Shown here one piece after another: positions 41,670 through 51,029 of a stretch of DNA of 64,000 bases. Within the stretch, counting starts at the first letter, position 1; each line of letters opens with the position of its first letter. A program made the position numbers and the translations under genes. The stretch is from Chondrus crispus. Lineage: Eukaryota; Rhodophyta; Florideophyceae; Gigartinales; Gigartinaceae. The stretch lies in the NCBI RefSeq assembly GCF_000350225.1, contig NW_005179092.1, positions 46,071 to 110,070 on the forward strand. Reading direction: 5' to 3'. Below the pieces are notes generated by a model. It ran no database searches. It saw only the letters and a program-made list of their open reading frames with translations, and was not told the origin of the DNA.

Positions 41670-41903
41670 TTACTTGAGGCGGAGGAACTTCATGATGTGG
41701 TTGGTGATGGCTTCGTCCCATAGCTTGGCTGTCTGCTGGTTCATGTTATCATCTCGGCGTGCCTTATGGTACCATTCGGTCAACTTCTCGAACACCAACC
41801 AGAAGCTGCGGACTCGAACAAAGTTGTCAGACGTTTCGGACGTGCTGTCCGGAAACATGTCGGTCGAATACGGCTCATTGCAGGCGGTGACATAAGACGG
41901 CAT
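41670..41903 (-). CDS. Small hypothetical protein
   Basis: A 77-codon frame from the ATG at 41903 (MPSYVTACNEPYSTDMF). Its second half, FWLVFEKLTEWYHKARRDDN followed by AKLWDEAITNHIMKFL, reads as two amphipathic helices, suggesting a real peptide or the end of a longer protein. It has no recognised relative. It has the same orientation as the methyltransferase upstream of it and is separated from it by about 310 bases with a direct repeat. Confidence 0.25.
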   Translation of the reverse strand: MPSYVTACNEPYSTDMFPDSTSETSDNFVRVRSFWLVFEKLTEWYHKARRDDNMNQQTAKLWDEAITNHIMKFLRLK

Positions 41904-41998
41904 CTTGATGTTAGTTGGTGGTCGGCGGTGATGGTTGAGAAGGCGGGCGTTGCGGGGGGGTGTGTCTATTATACGGACTTCGACAAAGTGGATATGAC

Positions 41999-42206
41999 GT
42001 TTGGCAGAGCCCGATGTGAAGAAGAGTTCAGCCTTTTGTGCAACTGACTGCTGCTCATACACGGCAGAATGTCTGCAATGCGACGATGCCCGAATAGTGC
42101 GTGATACGACAGCGTGCCACTCTGTGGTGAGCGTAAAACAGATAAGAGGTGATACGGTGAATATGGTTTGCGAAGCCCGACGTTAAGAACAGTACAGCCT
42201 TTTAAA
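41999..42206. repeat. Direct repeat downstream of the methyltransferase
   Basis: GTTTGGCAGAGCCCGATGTG at about 41999 and GTTTGCGAAGCCCGACGTTA at about 42167 start two copies of a 40-base element ending in CAGCCTTTT, 168 bases apart. Confidence 0.65.
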
Positions 42207-42212
42207 TGAGTA

Positions 42213-44453
42213 CTATGTGTTCTGTACCGACGAGTGAGTAACAATCGCATCATTGAAGAGCGCCATACTGTGCAGGTCCCAGGCGCAGAAGGCGCTACCT
42301 ATATCACGCAGACTGTTCGGGACTGCCTCCTGTCCTTTGAACTTGTAAGGGTACTTCACACTCCTCGACTCAAGTAGAATTGACACACGGAACACAGCAA
42401 CTAGGCTCTCGCCATCTCTCTCAACATCTTTGAGCTCGTGTCCGTGTAGCCTTCTGCAGAACTTTGAAGAATCGCCCGGAGGAAGTTGAAGAGTACCGGT
42501 CCCTACCACCTTCCCGGACACCATCAATCGCACGGTACTTCCCGGTTTCAAAGCTTCTAGGAACGACGCATTAGATCCCCCAGTTGTAGCTGCATGTACA
42601 GCCATTGAGGGCTCTTCCCCACTATCAGCAATACCGCCTTCAGGTTTTCTCATATCACGTAATAACAGGACATTGTCGGACAAGTTATTAGTATCGCTCG
42701 TGATGGAGTTTCTTGTCACGAAGGATGGTACGGAAGAAGGATCTTTACATGACCTCTTCATTGGCGCATTAGTAGCTTCTGATAGACCGCAGTGGTTCTG
42801 GGCGATTAAACGAAGCCGTTCATGGGCGAAACGATATCGCTCAGCATCTGCCTGGACTACAGTGCACTTTCTGTTTGTCCGAATGCAAGAAATTGTCGTA
42901 GAAAGAGTACCACCGTAAATGTCCAGATCATGACCGTTGTCTGGACAGAACGTTGACATAAGCTCAGCTAAGAGATTGGGATTTTTCTCCTTCGTCAGAA
43001 TTGGTGATCTCGTTCCAGACTTGAGTAACTTGTTAGAAGTAACTGGTACCCTAGATATTGTCGCAAACTTCCGTTTCTCTGGGGCCTGCAAAACATGGTA
43101 GGGGCTCCTTAAATCTACCTTGAACCCATCTGGTCGATGCCCTGGTGCCTTAGCAAACATGCCAAATTTGCAGGCGTTCTGAGGGAAGACGTCCCCTCGA
43201 TATTCTTGCAACGTCTTGGTGTCCTTCATGATGACGTAAGGGTACTGAGGTCCGCTGAAACCCGTTTCCTTAAACACATTGTGCCATCTACTAAAGTACT
43301 GAATTGATGTGAATATAAATACCCATCCACCGCGTTTCAGTATACTTCGTGATAGTTCTGCGACGGCCTTCATTTCCGTGGTGTCGACGACATTATGATA
43401 ACCGTTTCCTGCACCTGACCGGCATGATGGCGTACCGTACGGAGGGTCTGTACACAGTAGATCGAACAATGGGCATTTGTCCGATCTCACGGATCCATAG
43501 TATTCCTGCCATTTCATTTGATATGCTTCTATGCCAAGTTCCTTCAGGAAGTCTCTCCTTTTCATCATGACAACCTCCCTATCGTCCGTGTAATTGACAC
43601 GTGTCTTAAGTAGTTCTGAGGCCTCGCTTTGAGGAGCAGCCGACTTGGCATATGCAGCTGGCGGAGGATCGGCAGTATTCTGTTCAGCTGGATCTTTCCC
43701 GTCGGCGGATAAATGTGGATCATCGGGTATAGCCGGCATTACCTCATTTCCTTCATCAGCAGTACCCCCCAGCGTACCGTTGCCCTCTGTATGAGCAGCG
43801 GCCGTGGACGTATTGGGGCCGGAAGCTTGGGTAGCTGGTGTACTGTTTATAGCAGGTGATGGGGCAGGGGTTGTAACATACTTGGCCTTGTACCTCTCTT
43901 CCTTGAATGAGGCGATCTGGGGACAAGTTCGGCGACACAGTTCTAGAATAACATCCAGTATTGCTCTGTCGTTTCCCTTGTTAGTGAGCACTGCTATATC
44001 GAATTTGGTTGTGCATAGTAAATTCGCTTTCGTTGTCTCCATTTCACTTGGCCACTTATCTGTCTCCAACAGTTCTTCGAATTTTCTTGCTTCCTGCAAA
44101 GCAGCCTTGGCCTTCTGAAACTGCTCTCCAACTAGTTTGTATGATACAGGTTTGAAGTTGTGCAATCTGCACATGTCACGTACACGATACAATGTATTTA
44201 CCTGAGCAAGCTCGCCATCTGCACCAGAAGCATTCATGAATGGGATGCAAGACTTCAGTGAACTGATGTGAATGAAGTTGCGAAATACTCGACAGTCCGT
44301 GTTGCTCGTGCTTGGGGATTTGGACGGTCTCACGACACCAATTAGCGTGCTTGGTGATGCGATGAGATCGGGATGTTCATATGTAACAATCTCTCCGATT
44401 GTGTGGACTACTCTTTGCGACAGTCGCAGCGCAGTAGTAGCAGTTTTTTTCAA
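42213..44453 (-). CDS. Putative DNA amino-methyltransferase, bacterial/phage type
   Basis: A 746-codon frame read from a TTG at 44453; the first internal ATG is at residue 73. The catalytic motif DPPYG lies at residues 336-340 (LFDLLCTDPPYG), followed by LSRSILKRGGWVFIFTS and a helix-strand pair. The cofactor motif comes later, at residues 511-546 (DIYGGTLSTT, then ERYRFAHERL). This permuted order, catalytic loop before the S-adenosylmethionine loop, is that of beta-class N6-adenine or N4-cytosine methyltransferases of bacteria and phages. Tyr and Asp of DPPY favour N6-adenine, but N4-cytosine is possible. Residues 200-280 are a disordered linker, and about 200 residues follow the catalytic part. 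The first motif-I residues are degenerate, so activity is uncertain. Confidence 0.75.
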   Translation of the reverse strand: MKKTATTALRLSQRVVHTIGEIVTYEHPDLIASPSTLIGVVRPSKSPSTSNTDCRVFRNFIHISSLKSCIPFMNASGADGELAQVNTLYRVRDMCRLHNFKPVSYKLVGEQFQKAKAALQEARKFEELLETDKWPSEMETTKANLLCTTKFDIAVLTNKGNDRAILDVILELCRRTCPQIASFKEERYKAKYVTTPAPSPAINSTPATQASGPNTSTAAAHTEGNGTLGGTADEGNEVMPAIPDDPHLSADGKDPAEQNTADPPPAAYAKSAAPQSEASELLKTRVNYTDDREVVMMKRRDFLKELGIEAYQMKWQEYYGSVRSDKCPLFDLLCTDPPYGTPSCRSGAGNGYHNVVDTTEMKAVAELSRSILKRGGWVFIFTSIQYFSRWHNVFKETGFSGPQYPYVIMKDTKTLQEYRGDVFPQNACKFGMFAKAPGHRPDGFKVDLRSPYHVLQAPEKRKFATISRVPVTSNKLLKSGTRSPILTKEKNPNLLAELMSTFCPDNGHDLDIYGGTLSTTISCIRTNRKCTVVQADAERYRFAHERLRLIAQNHCGLSEATNAPMKRSCKDPSSVPSFVTRNSITSDTNNLSDNVLLLRDMRKPEGGIADSGEEPSMAVHAATTGGSNASFLEALKPGSTVRLMVSGKVVGTGTLQLPPGDSSKFCRRLHGHELKDVERDGESLVAVFRVSILLESRSVKYPYKFKGQEAVPNSLRDIGSAFCAWDLHSMALFNDAIVTHSSVQNT

Positions 44454-45170
44454 GGTGCTCTCCTTCTGATGAGCACAACCATCGTCAGCACAGGCGATTT
44501 GCTTTGCTGTCGGTGTTCAGCCGTTTCTTCCGCTTTCAAACGAGCCGCCTCCTCTCGCAGACCACAAAGAGTATCGTAAAAGGTCGTTTCAATGTAATAA
44601 CCAGGGGCATGCTTCCTGTTTTGATGGAACGCAAGTTGCCGCAACACATGAACGTTATGGCCACCACTCAATATGGTCACACTCCAAGAGAATCCATTCC
44701 ATTGCGCAGGTAGCTCGTCGACGAGCTCGACGATAGCAACAAGTCTGTGCATCCAGTCGACCACGCCGTACCATTGCGTCCTTGTGCGACTTTTCTCCCT
44801 TGCCTCCGTCTCCGTCAAACACTTCCCCTTGAAATGGTCGATCACATATCGCCGGTAGGTACCCGTCAACAGCATGAGCACTGGCATATCCGATCCCGCA
44901 GTGATACCTGGTTCGTAAGGTGCCTCACCCGCTTCGTGATTACCTTCGGCAACGGCATGGCCTCGGAACAGTACCTTCATTCGTTCTACACCTGAACGAA
45001 CTATGGCTCTAACATTTGTGAGCGGTATGCAGTCCCTAGGATCAACTGTCGTGTTAGTTGAGCCCTCCATCACGTCTGCAAACAATGCTTTTGCCACCTC
45101 CATCCTGTCGCGCACCTGTGAGGATGGATCATTCCGAGACGCTTGAGCTGACTTCCCTTTCCGCGTCATA
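44450..45170 (-). CDS. Protein directly upstream of the methyltransferase, possibly ParB-like
   Basis: A 240-residue frame from the ATG at 45170 (MTRKGKSAQASRNDPSSQ), ending four bases inside the methyltransferase frame in a different phase. After DPRDCIPLTNVRAIVRSGVE comes a hydrophobic strand and MPVLMLLTGTYRRYVIDHF. This resembles the ParB/sulfiredoxin-like pattern of a strand followed by GxxRR, a domain often fused to or paired with phage methyltransferases. The likeness is weak and is inference. The C-terminal helix is Glu/Arg/Ala-rich. Because the two frames abut without a spacer, they may be one gene split by a frameshift or an unrecognised short intron. Confidence 0.5.
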
Positions 45171-45759
45171 CCTGATAGTGGGTTCACTTTCGTACAGAAC
45201 GGGGGTCTGCAGTACCACAGAAATTTTAAATTGGGAAGGAGGTTGGCGAACAGTTTGCCGACAGAAATTACTCTAACTCGAACCAGTAACAATTAACAGG
45301 ATGGCTTGTTGCTACCGGTGTTCTGGTGCTTGTGAGCACATGGTCAGTTCAATGAGATAGGGAAGTCGAGACATACAGTAGCTCCGAATGTGCCATGAAC
45401 AATTCCGAAAGAAGTACGAAATCCTGCACCTGCTTGTGGAAACTGCAGTATCTGACCGTGCCGGACCGAATACTTCATTTCTGCCCTGGTGTTATACAGA
45501 ACCAAATCTGAATTGTATACTGATACCACACGTTTAAGAGCAAGGCAAATCAGAGTGATGTCCATGATCTCCGCCTGTTCGATAATTAAACTCCGTCTCC
45601 ACGCCATCAGTATGTGCAGTACGCAGCAGGAACCTTCTGGACATGTCTGCACGTAGCGTACGTGTCCCCATACCCGCACTTTATCTACTCATTCATAGCC
45701 TGAATCTCCCGGATTTACTCTGCCGTTGAGGCTGCAACGGAAAGAACTGTCCGATCATG
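45171..45759. other. Upstream flank of the methyltransferase unit
   Basis: A 111-codon minus-strand frame (45344-45679) has hydrophobic strands but no recognised domain and may be chance. No terminal inverted repeat matching the downstream flank was found by eye. Confidence 0.35.
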
Positions 45760-45964
45760 ATTGTGTGCTGTCCGTCAATGGCGATCATGAATTTGTGCCG
45801 TGTGGGACAAACGTGTGCTCGTAGGTATGCGCGCCTCGTACACGTGTAGTACACGTGTGTGCGTGCCCACTTGCGCGCCCCGTACATCTGTGGGTACACG
45901 TGTGCGCGTGTGTGGCTCGTATTGATCTAATCTTAATCTAATCTTGAACCGCCGTTATGCCACA
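45760..45964 (-). repeat. Degenerate LTR remnant
   Basis: It shares TACACGTGTAGTACACG with copy D (near 55671), together with further ACGTGT motifs and a TTGATCTAATC stretch found in copies A and B, and ends GTTATGCCACA, the family-type end. The left boundary is unclear. Confidence 0.5.
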
Positions 45965-46319
45965 GATTGGGAAACGTGAAAGGGTCCAAGCACGCGTCTG
46001 GTACTAGCGCAGGTAAGCATGAGCTTATTCTGGTTTGATCACGTGAAGGTTAAAGATATCACGGCCAAGCGCTGCGTTTTTAGGCAGCGAAATAGCACAT
46101 CACTTTGCTACATCGAGGTATCAAAAAAACATTTCTGTTACAACTCCGGCACTCCAGCAAAACATTCTGGTTCAGTCACTGCCCGGAACCAGACACGCCC
46201 CTCATCCCTGTGCTGAATGAGACCGGTCTAAAATTTGGCAAAAGATTGCTGCTCGGGAACCAATGAAGCACGGACCACCGTTCATTGCTGGCAAAAATCC
46301 AGCAATTTTTGGCTCCAAA

Positions 46320-46692
46320 AATAGCCACATCATTGCTTTTATTAAATTTATCATAAATTTGACCTTCCTGAGCGCCTAGTATACCAGGCGCTCAGCGAGC
46401 ATTGGCTTTACGACCCATCGGGCCCGGCTTCTTAATCACCGCCCCGAACTCGCCGAGCAGCTGCCTGTACAAGACGCTACCACCATTCATCCCGGGCCGG
46501 GCATCTTTCTTTTGCGCCCCCTATCAGGGATTTGAGCTACTGTGGGCCGCAAACCCACTTAAAGGGAAAGGGAGAATCGGACACTCCGTAGGGCTGTGCC
46601 GTCGCCAACTCTTGTTGGTTGTTGTTTGTTGGTTGTGTTGTTGCTGGACCGTTGGACCCTGGTTCCGGCCTGACAGGCACATTGCACTACAC
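46320..46692 (-). repeat. Inverted LTR fragment joined to the second Gypsy element
   Basis: Read on the minus strand from 46692 it begins TGTAGTGCAATGTGCC and follows the plus strand of the first Gypsy LTR from 9169 for about 350 bases (TTTGCGGCCCACAGTAGCTC, then GATGCCCGGCCCGGGA). Both elements are coded on the minus strand, so this block is inverted relative to the LTR of the first element. The homology ends near 46320. Confidence 0.75.
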
Positions 46693-47187
46693 TCGGGGCA
46701 CCCCAAGGGGTGAGTCTGTGGGAGAGAGCGCAGCTCCCAACCCCGCCCCTTCCTCACCCGGAGGGGGGTTTCCGTGCTTGTCCTCCTTCTGATCGGACAA
46801 TTCGACAGCGTAGATGGTCGTGGGGGACGGCATCGCTGTGACCAAAATCTGGTTTTGGACCAATGTTTGCGGGGTAGTCGCGAAGTTTGCCACCCGTATG
46901 GAAAACGGCCTCTTAGCGAGGACGTCACAAACCCCATTGCTAAGGGCCACCAGCTGTTTCTCATACAGCTGGTTGCAGGACTCGAGAATATGAGTTCCCG
47001 AAACGTTAGTCACAGCGGACACCACCGTTTCCGACTGGGGTGGAAGCACAATGTGTTGGGCTACCCGTATCACGTTGTCACGTGGTGGTGGTGGGGACAC
47101 TGCGAGAGGCTCGTTTGTCCGACTGACTGTTGGACGGGCGAAGGCTGCTTGACGTTGGATGGCCAGCTCCGTGCCATCGTTGAGCAT
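46690..47187 (-). pseudogene. Protease-RT linker of the second Gypsy element
   Basis: The frame contains RVAQHIVLPPQSETVVSAV, NQLYEKQLVALSNGVCDVLA and RPFSIRVANFATTPQTLVQ, parallel to the module before the RT of the first element (LYERHGLTCTNGV, then RLLVANFRTYPVRV). It ends at the junction with the inverted LTR fragment after an acidic Gly/Pro tail, so the RT that should follow has been lost. Confidence 0.75.
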
Positions 47188-47205
47188 GACGGCACGCCTC
47201 CTAAT

Positions 47206-47628
47206 CTAAATGGCCTCCGTGTGCGTGTCAATAAACGTGCACCCCAGGATCGCGTCTGCACCCAATTGTCGGCAAACCACGAAGGGCTGGCGAGTCACGA
47301 ACGATCCGACCCGGATTGTTAGGGAGACAATTCCCAACGTCGTTAGGCGACGTTTCGAGGTGCTCGCCAAGTTAACGACTTGTCGATTGCGGTCAAGTTC
47401 CACAATTGTGCTGGCAGGCCGCATGTCGGCTCGGATAAGACTTGGTCCCGCACCCGTGTCGAAGACGGTTGACATCGCGACACAGTCGGACTGGGTGGGC
47501 CCTATGTGGGCCTCGACCTTGTAATTGTACTTTGACAGTACACATACGCGGTCACCGAGGTACTGTTCCACGGTCATCCGTGGCGGTAGCCCATACGGCC
47601 TGGCTTTAATGGATCGTGTCGGGACCAA
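47206..47628 (-). pseudogene. Aspartic protease of the second Gypsy element
   Basis: A 140-codon frame with the catalytic loop MSTVFDTGAGPSLIRADM, strands TLGIVSLTIRVGSF, and the C-terminal LGADAILGCTFIDTHTEAI. This is the same architecture as the protease at 5956-6846 (VLSVLDTGAGPNFV, and ILGADYCDRF). The active-site DTG is intact. A connecting piece in another phase (47703-47957) with TNFAKLDPTQREFLRRVGRS joins it to the zinc-knuckle region. Confidence 0.85.
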
Positions 47629-47950
47629 TTGGGGGGGGCCCGGTTGACGGGGGCGATCTGGCGGCTCAGCCGGGGGTCGGTCCTGAGTCCGATCGCGCCG
47701 TGTCAGTTTAACGAAGCGGTGGTGTCGTTAAGCCCTTGGTTTGAGGGCTCTCCTTTGGAGAGAGAGTTTCCGGAGGGGACAGGGGCTGTGCAAGTGGTTT
47801 CGCCGGGGAGGGGAGCGGCCTCCCGTGGCGTAGCCCGGGCCTTCTTTGGCGCCATCGCCACTGCCTTCCCTCGTAGCGCACCGAGAGGGCTGCGACCGAC
47901 GCGTCTCAGGAACTCGCGTTGGGTCGGGTCAAGTTTGGCGAAATTCGTCT

Positions 47951-48679
47951 CTACCAAGTGGTAGAACGCCCTTTCCGCGGCGGGGTGACTTCTCTTGCTA
48001 AGTGAGGACAGTTAGGCTTCTTATGCCGGAGACCGTAGCATTCGTAGCATATGCCCAAGGGACGGTCAGGGGCTACTTGCCACCCTGGATGATGACTCAA
48101 CGGGGGCGTCGCGAATGACGCGACACGGGGGTTGTCCATACGAACAACGGCGTGAACCTCCTCGGCAATCATGAGGTGAGCTCCGGAGGGGACGATGGCC
48201 GACGACGAGGCGGGTCCGGCGTCGTCCTGCAGCAATTCGGTGGAGAGCGCGGAACCTGTCGGTGTCAGCGACGGGGGGCTTGGGTACCATTGTTGTCCCT
48301 CCATATGCAGTATGTGGTTGATGCAGTCGCGTCCTCGACCCCTGCTGGGTATTCGGTCGACCCGTTCCCGCTTCGTTCTTCCATCCAGGAGGGCCCGGTG
48401 GGAGTCGCCCACAGCGACGGCTTGTTCGACACAGTCGAGCAGGTTCCGCGCGTGCGATGACTCGCGCTGCGAATGCGCGAGAACAGGCTTAATAGCGGGG
48501 TTCAAGCCCCATAAGAAACGCGTGATGAGCTCCGTTTCGGAGAAAACCCCTCCACATTCACGCGCGCGCTTCGCCAAGCGTCGCGCGTATGAGACCTCTG
48601 TCTCATTATCCTGCTGGACCGTTGCGTCGAGCTTTTCGATGGCCTGTTCAATGTACAGATCCTCGGCATACGAGCGCAA
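47951..48679 (-). pseudogene. Gag C-terminus with zinc knuckle, second Gypsy element
   Basis: The frame starts in a helical capsid region (YIEQAIEKLDATVQQDNETE, then LITRFLWGLNPAIKPVL). It continues through a disordered stretch to one CCHC knuckle, CYECYGLRHKKPNC, near the end. The spacing C-x2-C-x4-H-x4-C is that of nucleocapsid zinc knuckles. A frameshift separates it from the upstream gag piece at 48749. Confidence 0.82.
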
Positions 48680-48748
48680 TTAGAATTGGACGGACCCGGG
48701 GTAGGTTTTGAACCCTCCCAGACTGTCATTACCGAGCTCTTGATGGGC

Positions 48749-49417
48749 TTAAAATGAGTCTTTCGCGTCGCCTTCCAGGAAGTACGGAATGGCGAGCAGG
48801 GCCGAAGCTTCCGAGATGCGATTTGTATCGCATTGGTGCTTGAACATTGTCAGTAAGTCAATAACCTGCAGCGGACTCGAGCCAGAGAATCTCTTGTCCT
48901 GGGGCGTATGACTCATGCGGCGGAAGTTAAGCCCTGTCTCTGCCGTCACGTACTTATCGCAACGTGACGAGGTATTGAGGAGGCGGTACTTCCTATACGA
49001 TACGACGGGTCGGAAGGCTGGGTTGGCGGGATGTAGTTCCCGCAATCCTCTCTGGCTGGTCCCTTTCGTCGGGATTTGACGAATGACCTCGTCGAACTCC
49101 TTGTAGTACGAACCGGAGCCTGATGCCCCGTGCCGCTTTTCGTCGCGTTTGCGGCGAAGACGCGTGAGGCTATCCTCCGAAGACGATGCACTCAAAGGGG
49201 ACCTAGAAGGTCGGCGTCGGTGTCGAGTTCCGCGAGGGACTCTCGACCTCCTCCCTTCGTGGGTGTGCGTGGCGGAGAAAACCAGCCCGTCGTAATGCCG
49301 TTGGAGGCCATCGACCGTGAGCTTTTGTTCATCGACTCGCTTCTCGAGTCTCTGAAAGTCCGCTTCCAGCCTACGATAGTAAGCTGGAAGGTTTGGTGGG
49401 GCCCGTACTCCATCCAT
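48749..49417 (-). pseudogene. Gag middle part, second Gypsy element
   Basis: The frame has a helical segment (YYRRLEADFQRLEKRVDEQ, then LTVDGLQRHYDGLV) with coiled-coil spacing and an Arg/Ser-rich linker. A capsid-like region follows (DKRFSGSSPLQVIDLLTMFK, then SEASALLAIPYFLEGDAKD). The last helix pattern corresponds to the first element's capsid domain. It is interrupted at both ends by frame changes. Confidence 0.75.
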
Positions 49418-49578
49418 GTCGACTAGGCCAGGATCGGAGTAAATGCGTCACTCAACCTGGTGCAGACGGGAAATGAGGGCATCATCGCGCAAAACAATAA
49501 TCGAGTGAGCTGGTCCCTGAGTTGCTCTTCTAACTGATCACGCTGGGACTGAACTTCGCGTTCCACGAAGCTCCTTAT

Positions 49579-50046
49579 CTAGATCCCGAGCGGGATGTCT
49601 GGGGAGTTTGACGCCTGGATCTCAGGGGGGTCGGGAGCAGTTTCTCCATCACGCTGGGCACCATCTGCCCAATTAGAAGACAACTTCGTCAGGGAGCGGA
49701 CATCTCCTCCTACGGGGGGAGATTGTTGGGGTCCGCCTTCTTCGGCCGCGGTTGCTCTCGTTTGGTGTTGGGCCGCCGCGAGATCTGAGAGTAGATCCAG
49801 TCGGAAATCCTTGAACATCTCGCCAATATCCAAAGAAGAGAACATACGGTCCGGGGGCTGCGGAGCTCTCGGACCTGGAGCTCCTGTCGGGGCCGCTGGA
49901 TCCCGTGGGGAGAGTCCCGGGTTGTCAACCGGGGCGGCTGTAGGTCCGAAGGCGACGGCAATTGTCAGAGAGGGTCCGACGCCGCTCGGAGGGGGGGCGG
50001 TGGCTCTAGCTCGGCTGGAGCCTTTGCTTCGGGTGCTCGGCGGCAT
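49579..50046 (-). pseudogene. Gag N-terminus, second Gypsy element
   Basis: It starts at an ATG at 50046 (MPPSTRSKGSSRARATAPPP). It is a disordered Pro/Ala/Ser-rich head with one short helix (DIGEMFKDFRLDLLSDLAAA). It corresponds in position and composition to the head of the first element's gag. A stop and phase change lie between it and the next gag piece. Confidence 0.65.
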
Positions 50047-50095
50047 CCTCAGTTCCAATGCCAAGTTGAAGCCTTTGAAGAACCGAAAGAAACGG

Positions 50096-50113
50096 TTCTA
50101 GGTCGGGAGACCA
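50096..50113 (-). other. Primer-binding-like site of the second Gypsy element
   Basis: On the minus strand TGGTCTCCCGACCTAGAA lies two bases after a TACCACA that could be the LTR end, and about 50 bases before gag. TGG is the expected start of a site pairing with a tRNA CCA end. The priming tRNA was not identified. Confidence 0.5.
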
Positions 50114-50659
50114 ATGTGGTACCGCCAATCTTCCGGTATAAATCAGGGTACAGACCCGAGCTCGACGACTAGAGTCTCTCCTGGGAGACCAGTCCCGTTG
50201 AGGGACAACGCAGTGTGAAATGCAACAGCGTAGACCGGGGGCGCTGTGGTAGAGGAGGTAGAGATAGAAAGGGGAATAGAATAGGAATAGCCTTAAGGAT
50301 AGCGAACCGATAGAAACAATAAAGGAATTAGGAAACAGGAACGAGGTCGGTAACATACACCAAAGATCGGGCGGAAGCAAACTAAGGAGGACACCCTGGC
50401 GGGGAGGCGTACCAGAGGCTAGCCGTGGTAGCTCCAGAGGTCCAAGGTTGCCGGGTAATACTTGGTTTTAGAAGAGAGAGGCGTCGCCGACCGGGGAGGT
50501 AAAGTACCGTCGGCGACACTGTACTACAATTAGAGTATGACTACTGTAGGGGAGGCTTAAAGGCCGTACTCTAGGATCGGATTGAAAACCAGATTGGAGA
50601 TCCGGATGTAGCTATCCAACCGTCCACCTGTACACAAATGACACCCTGGACCGGATCAT

Positions 50660-50880
50660 ATTCATTGCCCCACATGGAGATATGAGGGGATCGTTTCGAT
50701 GCTATAACGGTAAAAGTTGCGTTATGGAATTGGGATAATGCGCACGGGCGCAGTCGTCAACTGCGCCCCAATGTCCTAATTCCATGATGGACAAAACATT
50801 GAACGATAATTGCCTGACACGATCCCTTCCATCTCCACACATTGTGTGGAGATAGAAGGGATCGTGTCAGGCGAATGATG
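50660..50880. repeat. Two adjacent hairpins, one a near-perfect 61-bp palindrome
   Basis: Arms at 50812-50841 and 50843-50872 (GCCTGACACGATCCCTTC onward) match with one mismatch and almost no loop. Just left of it, ATGGAATTGGGA pairs imperfectly with TCCTAATTCCAT around an inner GGGCGCAGT / ACTGCGCCC hairpin (about 50722-50785). TGGAGATATGAGGGGATCG at about 50681 is a partial direct copy of one arm. This is a fold-back element or remnant. Confidence 0.88.
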
Positions 50881-51029
50881 CATATTCGGAGTCGGTAGTC
50901 CGTATCTCAGGTGGGAGGGACCGTTCGCCAAAGTAGGGTCTGACGCAGTTCTCGTGTGTCGGAAATAACTTGGCCCCGAAGGAAACACGGATGGTAGGAC
51001 GTTCGATGCGTGAAACACTGCCCCGTCGT

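Larger units (their letters stand above)
46687..50640 (-). mobile_element. Second Gypsy-type element, truncated after the protease
   Basis: Order on the minus strand: upstream LTR-like region (about 50114-50640), primer-binding-like site, gag in frameshifted pieces, zinc knuckle, protease, protease-RT linker, then an abrupt junction with an inverted LTR fragment. RT, RNase H, integrase and chromodomain are missing. Gag and protease are clearly related to, but well diverged from, those of the first element. Confidence 0.85.

Noticed and set aside
42213-44453. DIRS-element methyltransferase
   Set aside because: The motif order and length differ from the short Dam-like domain of DIRS elements, and no RT or recombinase is adjacent.
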